Positions 54,986 to 64,000 of a stretch of DNA of 64,000 nt are shown in pieces. The translations under genes were made by a program, and so were the position numbers. This DNA comes from Symsagittifera roscoffensis (Eukaryota; Xenacoelomorpha; Acoela; Convolutidae): assembly GCF_963678635.1 (NCBI RefSeq), contig NC_087067.1, forward strand, positions 1,178,001 to 1,242,000, written 5' to 3'. The notes under the pieces were generated by a model. That model was not told the origin of the DNA and ran no database searches. It saw only the letters and a program-made list of their open reading frames with translations. The first letter of the stretch is position 1, and each line of letters opens with the position of its first letter.

Positions 54986-56072
54986 ACGCGACTCCTGGCT
55001 ACAACTGGTCGAGTGACATTTCCGGAACCGAGTGACACATTAGGTGAACCAGTCGTGGAGCAAACGGTGAGAAAGCTGATAGAAACAGCTGGACGATTGG
55101 TTGCTAATAGGAATGCGCCAGGTTCCGGGGTGACTGCACCCTACGGAACAATCGATGACAGGGGCAGAGTACAACTCTCCCAAGACGTGATGACCAGACA
55201 GGGAGTTAGTGATGCAACGTAATCAACAAAGAGCTCTAGGCTCCCAGACCGAAAGATACGAGAGATGCCGGCGAAGAAAGTTTCCCGAGTGATTGACGTG
55301 CAAAAGAACAACCAGTTGAAGTATAGCTTCACAGGAGTTCCGGACACAGATCCGAGATACTGCTTCAATCGATCGACTTGGAGCCCAGCAGTAAACCTGC
55401 AGCAACCGCCACTTGGGACATCACATCTGATACTGGGGGACAGCTTGGTCAGATTAATCCAGAAATTGAGGACCTCCTGGATCACTACGGTGATGGCTTT
55501 TGAAGGCGCAACGATAGCCTAGCTATTTCGGATGGTGGTGCTGATGGATCCAGGGAGAATCCCTGACGTAATGATCCTAGTAGGGACGAATAACGTATCG
55601 AGAAGCTCAGATGAGGAAGAGGCACAATGGGAATCAATGATGATGTGCCAATTTACTACTCTCTGGCAGAGATTCAACTGCGCGGTACTGACCGTCTGCA
55701 CTGTACCAATGAGTACAAAGGGAGAAGACAGCAACAGGGAGAAGACACAAGGAGGGAGTAATCAGGTGGAACAACATTTTAAGGAATCTTGCGAGTCGGA
55801 ATGCTGGACGGATGGTCCTTATGGATATTGAGCACGAGCTGAGAGCTATGGATCAGGCCAGACTGACTACTGACGGGATCCACTTTGATAGCATCGAAGG
55901 ACAAGCCTGGTTGAATCGAGTCTTCCAAGAGCGATTAGATGAAATGGAAGTAGAACTCTTTGACACGGGAGTGCTGAAGAAGGAAGAAACATCGAATAAA
56001 CCGGCAATTTCAACCTTTGTGCCTCCTAACTTAGAAACACGTTTGGTAACGGTCCCAGCCGTGACGACCTAG
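54986..56072 (+). pseudogene. Second-frame protein, SGNH/GDSL-type hydrolase domain (copy 2)
   Basis: The three SGNH signature blocks are in order. They are LILGDSLVRL (about 55,430, nucleophile Ser in GDS), VMILVGTNNVS (about 55,570, the Asn block) and TTDGIHFDSIEGQAW (about 55,866, the D-x-x-H pair). SGNH enzymes are usually esterases or acyl hydrolases acting on lipids or acetylated sugars; the substrate here cannot be told. The domain is broken by TAA 54983, TAA 55220, TAG 55520 and a frameshift at about 55,740, yet all the catalytic residues are still present. Copy 1 lacks it by deletion. Esterase domains are known in CR1-type non-LTR elements; I am less sure of precedents in LTR elements. 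Confidence 0.7.
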
Positions 56073-57260
56073 AGGCCGCAAAGCTCTAGCGAGCCAGGGC
56101 AAAGAACGGACGTACAAGATCGATTGGGGGAAGCTCCCACTAGAAGAACCATCAATCCTAGACGTAGATTAGGGCCTGTCAACCCTACAGCGGAGACGAC
56201 CAGCACCTCTAGATTGGATACGAGATCAGAAACGACGAGCACCAGTCGAGAGGAGCGATGCCCATATAGGAGCTCTTTGATGTGGTCGAGGCCCATACCT
56301 TCTCCCTGGCACATGTACAAGGAGGATCTGATGAAACTGAACCTTCAGACGCTGAGCTTTGAAGCAGATGCCATAAGGATGTTGAAAGGGGCGAAATTGT
56401 CTGTCAACGGACTGTACTCGATAACAGGCGTGGACTGGTTAATAGCCGCTGGCATAAACGTCAGCTCTACAACTGCCTTGAGGTTTGCCGATTTGGAGGG
56501 ACTGCCCTCGAACAACACAATGGGCCCAATGAATGCAAGACCGTTACAAGACGTGAAACTGAATCACGATGAAGGAAATCGAGAAGAAAGACCAGGAAGA
56601 TTCCTGACGACGAGGGCACCAATTGGACAACCAAGAAAGATGTTCAGGCAGGTGAAAGCACCCCCAGGCCACGTGAAAGAAAGAGCGTACCCGAAACAAG
56701 TGAATCAAGTGAATCAAGATGTTCAGAGATACGGTGGGTTGAAGGCGATAAAGAAAGATGAAACCATCTTTGCTGCATATGACAAGGCAGAAATGAGGAA
56801 GGCCAAGATTATGATAGTCGCGAGTTCAGACTTCGTATATACCCCCAAGTCTCTGTTTTGGCCTGATTTTATAATGTTGGCAGCGGTCGACCTGGACCTA
56901 ATGCAATCCGTGTCGATGGCAAGCGGGGTACAAAGACAGACAGAGATGCACCCAATCACAATCGTGTTTGCTGGCATCAATGACCATCTACACAGTAGGG
57001 GTTTTCTGAGCAGACTCAGAGAGCCTACGACGGCCGAAAGCGCTATATGGCCAGCTATAAAAGATATCCTCGAATCGATGGGTGAAGAAGTAGATACCCT
57101 GAAAGAGGGTTCCTTCACTAAAATAACACCGAGAGCCGTGTTCGCGCTGTCTCCGGGATATGGACATCTCCCGGATGGACTGATTTTCGTGTATGCGATT
57201 GTGGCTTTGATCTCGGAAGGGAAATATGATGTGATCATATCTACCCAAATCGCGGGATAG
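56073..57260 (+). pseudogene. Second-frame protein, GIND region (copy 2)
   Basis: Begins in a Ser/Thr/Arg-rich linker, then LMWSRPIPSPWHMYKEDLMK, then ITIVFAGINDHLHSRGF (about 56,955) and ALSPGYGHLPDGLIF. This matches the start of the long frame in copy 1. The GIND block and the preceding FADLEGLPS/PDFIMLAAVDLDL strands may be a second, diverged SGNH-type fold; no GDS nucleophile block is evident. The frame breaks at 57258. Confidence 0.6.
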
Positions 57261-60200
57261 AGATGGAGAATCTGAGGCCACTCAGAGCTGAGTTACCTGC
57301 GGTGTGGTCTGACATCTCGAACGCGATGCGAGGATTTAATAACCATTCACTAAACATGCTAGTGTTAGACGAAGTGCTTGGGTTGGAACTGTCCAACTTC
57401 AGTCGACAACTGAAACTGAAGCCAGGAATTGACGATGACCATCGAATAATTGTAGCGATCTCAAACAATTTATGGTTCCGAGGAATCGAAATAAAAGAGG
57501 AAGGAGGGAGAAGAAAGAACTCCAAGGAGACCAGAGCTCACTTGCAAGCGAAGGCTTTGAGAACGAAACCAGAAGCTAACCAGTGGCTGTACTTGACCCC
57601 TCGAGTAGCAGCACTGGGCGCGGATGCTTTTGATCGAGGCCCAGTGATGATCAAGAAGATCCATCCTTACTTAGTGAAGAAGGTGAACCTGGCCGAACAT
57701 GCTGAAGAGAAGTCAGCCGAGTTCGTGAACAGAGTGTGCCAAGTTACCCTGGAAGCTTTCTGGACCCAGAAGGTGAGGGGAGAAGGTGAGGGAGGTGGAT
57801 GGGCTAGGAGCCGGATGGACCGCGTCCTCTTGGCGAAAATGTACCCTTCGCTTTCCCGATACCTATCCAAGCAGTAGTAGAAGGATCAATCGTTGACTTA
57901 GTAGCCCTGTTTGTGACGTTTGGAGCAGAAAGCTTTGTGAAAGGACCAGCGGTACTGCTCACCGAAGGAGTTCAGAATTTGCGATTAGATGGACTTCCAA
58001 CGTTGATTGCGATAACGCATGGAAACTTGGGAGGACTGATGAATTTGAAGCGCTACCCAGAGCAGATGAGAGAAAACGTGAACAAATTCGACGTGAAGCG
58101 AGCGACAGGTTTCTGGAAGAAGATAAGGAGTTGCGACATACTCTCATACAGTACCTCCTGCAGCAGAATCGCTTTGGGACAGGAGAAGATGAAACAATCC
58201 AGAGGGAGGAAGACGTGCGACGTCATATTGAGGGCATGCCCCTGCTAACCGATCTGAGCTCGGCTATAAGGCCCGATCCCTTAGCATTGATCAGAGGAGC
58301 CACGGAATTCGTGACGGTCATATATGGTCCCGCAGTTACGTTTGCGTTCCCTGATGTTAAGGTGGAAGCATACAGGAGGTCGGTGCTGCACCTGAACCTC
58401 ATATCAGCAGTGGACGGAAGTGCGCTGAATTGGTTTGAGCAGCACGTATTGCCAGAGCATATGAGCGAAGATCTGTTGTTTGCAAAGATATCGGGGCCAG
58501 ATATGACGGTTGTCAACTTCGACGATCTTTTCCGGGATCGTATGGGAGAAGTGGACAGAGGGCACATTGAAGTTTTCCCAAAGCTCCGGAATCTAAGACC
58601 CTATGACTAGACAAAGGGCGAGATCACAAGAATTTCTCGACTCACTGCAGCATACCACAAGGTGAGAGAAGATACGAAAGGTTGGGGTGATTACAAGAAG
58701 TTGCCAGAGGAAATCCCTGAATTCCCTCTGATAATAAGGATGTTGCTCGGAGCAGTCTCCGTAGTGCAAACTCCTTGGTTGGCAGCTTTTGAGACTTTCT
58801 CGGAAACAATGGACCCGTGTTTTGTCGGTAGAAAAGCCGCAGTGCTGCAGTAGACGCAGTTTGCTTACACGGATCAAGCAACGAGAAGACGATTGAGCAA
58901 CGCAGCGACTCCGAAGCCTGGGAGATTTGACGAGGAATGGGCGAAACTTGATCTAGCGCCTATGATGACGAGAGGCAAGGCTGAATTACCAGAGGCCTCA
59001 CTGATCTTACCGAGTGTGAAACCGGAGTTAACGGTGGGAGGAACGCTACAGACGAGAACCTTGCTAGCACCCTTCGGCTATGAAGAGATCAAAATAGTCT
59101 ACGGAGAGGAGGAAGATCAGTCAGCTGGCAGGCTAATCATACCGAAATTTCCGGAGGGGGCCAGAAGTGAAGAGCAAGGGCCCTCAAATTCAAGAAAGAA
59201 ATCAGAGCGAGATGATGGGCAGGGAGGAAGCCTTCGATCGGAGGAACCTATGCAACAGGATCCCGATCAAGCCGAGAAAGAAGACGATAAGGCTTCAACA
59301 GGAGGAATATCCAACCTGACTTAAATTTCCTCAGTGATTTTGAAAGCGGCGCGGATGCGTTGGAAGCGACGACTGAGCCAGCAGACGAGGGTACTTCCAC
59401 GCTGGAACCCCCGTCGGCCTTTATGGAAACGAGCCGGAATTTGCCGGAGAGCGGCTCTCCGAGCAATTCTAAAGATAACGAACAGAGACTCTTGATAGAA
59501 TCACCAAGAAGAAGGAGAATAGAAAGCGCTGCCAGAGTACCTTTCTTGGGAACGTTGCCCGAAGAAGAGTGGGAGGTGCATCACAGAGACCATGAAAATA
59601 GGACGGGATGTAGAATGCATAGAGTAGCATTCATGGAAGAGGTCTGGACAGTAGTTCAGAGCTACGGTGCCCAGTCTATTTTGAAGCTAGGTCTTAACCG
59701 ACCACTAATGCGGGAGGTCCTTGACAAACTCGACGAGTGTGAAGGGAGATTGAGCGGGTTGTTGATCGACTCAGCCACTGACGAAAGTGAGGCAAACTCT
59801 CCTATTAAGATTACGCCACAAGAAGACAAAGGAGAAGTAGTATATCTGTCAAGAACCCGGAAGGGAACTATGCAATCAAAATTGGTAATTGATAAGATTA
59901 ATGAAATGAAGATGAAACTGGGCAGCAAAGTGATATTGAGGAAAGCGGGAAAGACAAAGATGGATTCTAGAATCTCGATAAAAGCTGTCAACTCAGCGAA
60001 AGGAAAACGCGTCGAAGAAGCTATGGATTTGGGACAGAGTGATGATCGATTGCCTGGCACAGACAGGATGCTGACTGATGTAGCGATGGTGCCACCCATT
60101 CTCATGGCAGGGATAAAATCAACTGGTTACAAAACCAAGAGGAGTGACCGCACTCTGACTGGAGCAATATTAGAAATGGAAATACTCAGCCAATGTGGAG

Positions 60201-60661
60201 AGAGTACTAAGAAAGAACCGTCTCCCATGAACCACGAAAAGGGAAGTGTCGTAGGACAGTTAGTCCCAGTGGAATATAACCGACTGACAGTGTCGGAAAC
60301 TGTATCAATGGATGAACCCGCCAGTGGATACATGGAGATGTTGGAATACAGAAGTTCGGCCAGAGGACACTTAATGGCTCTGGAAGTCAAACGTGCCATG
60401 GAAGGTTATTTGGAGACAATGATGCAAGGCACCACCCTGAAGCAGAAGGCATACGGGATTCTGGTATCGTCTGAAATGCATGCAGAAACGATCAAGAAGT
60501 TGGTGAGCCTTCTATGGAGAGCGGTAATGTTACGATACTTCGAAGAAGAAATGAGAACCTCGCCGAAGATACACGCTCTGATAGCAGTACCTTACGTGAG
60601 AACTGAGTTACAACTGAGGTTCGCTTGGTGCATGATCGTTATACTACTGACTCGCGGGTAA
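57261..60661 (+). pseudogene. Second-frame protein, central region (copy 2)
   Basis: Counterpart of copy 1 37,120-40,550, split over several frames (57263-57877, 57913-58248, 58131-58610, 58662-58853, 58893-59324 and 59360-60661). The 59360-60661 frame reads through the places where copy 1 has a stop (LDKLDECEGRLSGLL), proving that the copy 1 TAG at 39640 is secondary. No recognised domain; the acidic linker at about 59,150-59,330 is conserved in character. Confidence 0.65.
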
Positions 60662-62699
60662 TATGATTGAGAAGAAAGGAAAAGATCAAAGGAAGAAAAG
60701 GTGTTCTTAATGACGAGCATGAGAGATCTGATAACCCAAGAGGAAGCAGCAATAGCGTGCGCGAAGCGGAGGGAGGCTCTCTGTTTCATTCGGTTCATGA
60801 TAGAACAAATTTCAATGAACGAGTGAAAGCCTTGCCCTTGCTAGCACTGCTGGATATGCATCAAAGCAAACCAATGCGAGTAAACATGAAAAAACCCGTG
60901 GAACTAGAACCCATGAAGAGAATAGACAAAATAAGGAGATTCTCAAACAAAGAGCTGAGGCTCAATAAGGAATCTATGGGAGCACTGCCGAAATCCAAAG
61001 AATACTGTGAACCGATCAGAAAGAAGTCATACAGTTACGTGTCCGGAATCATAGGGATAGCGTACAACCCTTTCCTAAATGAAGACATACGCGATTGCTT
61101 CTTTGATTACGAGCAAGCAGCGTGGCTAAGATTCTGGACGTCGCGAATTGCAACGATAAGAAGGGCTGCTAATCAGTAGACCAGGCTGGGACTAGTCTAA
61201 AAGGAAAAGCTGGCTGCACCTTCAGTGCCAAAATCCGACAAACGAGTAGAGTTTGGATTGGGATTCTCAGATGAACTACTGAGAACGAGCTTGATGGCGG
61301 TATGGGAACTGATGAAACCATCATGGTGTCCTAGTCCCAACGCTGATTCGATATTACGTGCGACGCAAGACATACAGAGGGAGCTGAACTCACACTGTAA
61401 CCTGCGTGATCATAACATCATCTATAACTTGATGACGACAGCCTCTAAGAGCAACGGAGAGGACAAAATAGAGTTGCCTGGCTGGGAGAAGTCTGTGGAC
61501 TGGGAGGTCATGTCTGTGGAGGTCTGGATTGCGTAAAGACCGTGGAGAAACAACACAAGCAATTGACGGCATTGTTTGGGAACATTGTGATGAAGGCGAA
61601 AACGGAAACGGAACTGATTGCAGATTGCCATGGCGGAACCGAGGTGAATCTAGTGACTGCACTAGGATTCTACAGCATATTTGGTTCTTTAGAGTCACAA
61701 TTGAATTTAGAACAAAAGCATGATATGTTCACGGCCATCAGCGTAGAAGTATTCCCAGGAGATTTGCAGACTGAGCAAAAGCACATAGGAAAGTGGAGGG
61801 AAGCGATCGAGGCGGAGATGAATATCCGGCACAGTGAAATTTATCGCAGACAGTCGGGAGCGCGATATTTAGTGGGATCGACATTAGCTCCAATGTGCAA
61901 GAGCAGATACCCAGTGCATTTCGTAGCTGTGGATGTGAAAAGTACGAGAACGATCGTGGATCAAGACCTCTCAGTGCCAAAACGTGTAAGGCTTGCGAGA
62001 ATGTCAGAAAAGTCTTACGAGTTACTGTGCAAAATATTCTCAGCAGTTCCAGAGAGAACTAAAGAGGAGTAAGAGTCGATACTGGGAAAGAAGTTCATGG
62101 GCTAGGCCAGTGGGAACTTGAGTGACTTTGAAAGACAAAAGCAGAAATGATCAACCGTCACGGATTACAATGCAGTAGATGAGAATGATGAAGTCCACCG
62201 AGTGATGATGGAAGTAGAACCACTACTGCAAGCTCCGGGTAAGCGTAATTGGAGGAGCATCATGTCAACACATGATGAGTTTCCCTGCCATTGCTTGCTG
62301 CAAACATGGTAGTACCCCGGGCCTAGTAATCTGCTGTTGATCTGGGACTGTGGAGAGCTGCTCTCCATGGGTTTACCAGACTCATCACGGCCCATAACGA
62401 TAGTGATAGTGAGTTATGATGGCGATACGATGGCTGGAAGCTCATGTGAAAGAGAACAATAGACATGAAGCGCCAACGAGAGAACACTTGCAGAAATTGG
62501 ATTGTCTAAAAGATTGAGATCTTTTTGAGACAATGTGCAAAATCTTGAACATTCTGATGGAAGTGAAAAATATATGGGCCAGAAGACGACTGATGCCATG
62601 GTTTAGAGCCAACATGACTGCATGGTTGTACGAATATGCTAAGAAGCATATGTCGAAGCACAGCAGAGTGTACAGTGCGTATCAGCTGGTATTGTAGAG
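60662..62699 (+). pseudogene. Second-frame protein, distal region (copy 2)
   Basis: Frames 60667-61179, 61225-61536 and 61542-62072, then broken sequence to 62695. The first reads through the copy 1 TGA at 40957 (KEYCEPIRKKSYSYVSG). The conserved globular block ELIADCHGGTEVNLVTALGF and CKSRYPVHFVAVDVKSTRTI is present. Several in-frame stops follow (62070, 62103 and beyond), so decay is advanced at this end. Confidence 0.6.
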
Positions 62700-63028
62700 G
62701 AGCTTTCAAGCGAGCTTTTGTAACTCATCGGAATGCAGTGACCAACGCAGTAAAGAAAACTTCACGGACAAGTGAACGTGACGGTAGAAAAAGAGAAGAA
62801 AAGTTGAAGGAAGACTTGGAGAGAAACGTGACATTGTGCCTCCACAGCAGCTTCTGCCGAAACAGAGAAAGTAACATTGATCATCTACCTTGTTGTAAAC
62901 AAAGAGTAGAAGAGCAGAATTGTTGGAGGACTGCCTCCAACAGCGTCAGAATAGCTACCGACGTGTTGCAAGACACTGAGACTAAAAGTGCGGAGTCAAT
63001 GTCACAGGAGGAGGAGATGGAACATTGA
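62636..63028 (+). pseudogene. Possible C-terminal extension of the second frame (copy 2)
   Basis: A 130-codon frame, shifted against the preceding one, covering sequence that copy 1 has lost. It is basic and Cys-containing (LCLHSSFCRNRESNIDHLPC, then CCKQRVEEQNCW) and ends SQEEEMEH just before the 3' UTR. The Cys/His arrangement might bind metal, but the frame has no second intact copy to compare with, so the call is weak. Confidence 0.35.
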
Positions 63029-63335
63029 CAGATGGCCGAAAAACAAGATGCAAAAAGAAAAAAAATTAGAAGAATTTGGAAGTTTTAGAACTTCTAAACG
63101 ACGAAAACGAAAAAAAAACAAAAAAACAAAAACAAAGATGCAACGAAAAAGAAGATGTTAAACTCCGAATTGTTTTGTATGAGAAAAATTCAATTGAGAA
63201 ACAAAGCAAGTAATTTTGCAATTGAAACTAAAGAGAAAACCTTTAGTTGAGTTTTGAAAGATTAAAGAATTTGTTGCATTTATAAACTTGCATTTTGATT
63301 TTAGTTAGTGGCTTTAGAGACACTTACTATTTATC
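63029..63335 (+). other. Truncated 3' untranslated region of copy 2
   Basis: AT-rich, with the conserved hairpin at 63075-63098. It matches copy 1 up to GAGACACTTACTATTTA, then jumps into the interior of the LTR at 63,336, so the polypurine tract and the LTR start are deleted. Confidence 0.7.
63075..63098 (+). other. Conserved 3'-UTR hairpin (copy 2)
   Basis: TTTGGAAGTT pairs with AACTTCTAAA (one G-U) around the loop TTAG. It is the counterpart of 42752-42775. Confidence 0.55.
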
Positions 63336-64000
63336 GGGTCTTTTGCATTGAACTAGAAGAGTATAGGCCTTCTGAGCTCGGATCAATAATTTTTAGGTCG
63401 AAAGGACCTGATTTGCGGAAAAAGTTAGGCGGAACCTATAAGAGAGAAAATTTTTTTGAGTTTAGAAAAAAGACGTTTTGGTTAATAACTTTGGAACTAC
63501 TGGGCATATCGAGTTGATCTTGGTACCAATAGATCAGAAATTAGCTGAGCTTACTGATAGGGACAAAAGTTTTACAAAGAAGTAAGCGTGAAATTTTTTT
63601 GAGATTGTTTTTAGCAAAATTCCTCAATTTGGAAGGGTACACCCTTCACGTTTTATAAAAATTTTCTAGAAAAGCCCTTATACCCCTACTAAAAGGTGAT
63701 AGCGGTTGAATAAAGTAATTTTAGGCTGTTCTAGACGAAAAGGGAAGGCTAAAAGCACAGCAAAAGCTTAAGCGAGCCGAAGTTAGGCGAGCGATAAAAC
63801 CCTTCACCGTTAGTGAGAATTGTCAAATAAGAGGCTTAACTTCAATCCGGAAGGGTCTAGGAAAGTAGTGCATACCCTTCCTAGTTAATTGAAAGAGCAA
63901 AATTGCATCGGAGAACGTATCCGGAGGGGTATAGGTTGAAAGTAAGAAATCTCCGAAAAGCTACTTTTACAAAACCGGAGGGTTCCCAATCCGGAGGGGT
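63336..64000 (+). repeat. 5'-truncated LTR at the right end (runs off the window)
   Basis: Starts CGGGTCTTTTGCATTGAACT, equal to 25347 in the 5' LTR, and follows it to the window end with about 96% identity by eye. The middle LTR at 44975 onward is clearly less similar. It has the block TTTGGAAGGGTACACCCTTC (about 63,629), which the 5' LTR lacks and the middle LTR has in altered form. Confidence 0.85.

Larger units (their letters stand above)
43524..64000 (+). mobile_element. Giant Ty3/gypsy LTR retrotransposon, copy 2 (runs off the window)
   Basis: Same layout as copy 1 but with more frameshifts. It keeps the Gag N-terminus and the N-terminal third of the second frame, including the SGNH domain. 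It has lost about 250 bp at the protease-RT junction (at about 51,014), about 1.8 kb with the integrase (at about 52,673), about 430 bp of the tail (at about 52,730), and about 2-2.8 kb spanning the 3' UTR end and LTR start (at 63,335). It is not autonomous. Confidence 0.9.

Overview
This is a eukaryotic, AT-rich, gene-poor window. I read it as invertebrate and most probably nematode DNA. The support is moderate. Two small SWIB genes each have a nematode-type TTTCAG acceptor just upstream of the ATG. The long proteins of the retroelements also remind me of hypothetical proteins seen in nematode genomes; that is recollection, not a search.

Positions 1-22,000 are host intergenic DNA. They hold many short diverged repeats, a tandem pair of tRNA-derived SINE-like units (about 3,385-3,670), a strikingly uniform satellite of 22 units of 130 bp (10,191-13,050), simple repeats, and a tandem duplication carrying two single-domain SWIB protein genes on the minus strand (20,382-20,693 and 21,121-21,438). 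I could support no other host gene.

Positions 22,130-64,000 are two head-to-tail copies of one very large Ty3/gypsy (Metaviridae-type) LTR retrotransposon, arranged LTR - copy 1 - LTR - copy 2 - truncated LTR. The LTRs are about 2.9-3.5 kb. They are packed with CCGGAGGGGT motifs, about 60-70 bp hairpin cassettes, a 25-bp minisatellite and a folded leader-like region. The internal part encodes (i) a Gag-Pro-Pol polyprotein with a coiled-coil Gag, two CCHC knuckles, a DTG protease, a YVDD reverse transcriptase, RNase H and a DDE integrase with GPF motif, followed by a long acidic tail that ends in a domain I recognise as a macrodomain resembling the OARD1/TARG1 type. It also encodes (ii) a second, giant reading frame of about 2,800 codons in ancestral extent, with a nuclear-localisation-like motif, a coiled coil, an SGNH/GDSL-type hydrolase domain, a second GIND-containing region, and well over 1,000 residues with no family I can name.

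Both copies are dead. Copy 1 lacks the Gag N-terminus and the SGNH part of the second frame. Copy 2 lacks the integrase. Each also has private stop codons and frameshifts. Most substitutions between them in the RT core are synonymous, so the lineage was under protein-level selection before these copies died. The main candidate for something undescribed is this element: an LTR retrotransposon carrying a macrodomain, an SGNH hydrolase and a giant accessory protein, with a structured hairpin-rich LTR.
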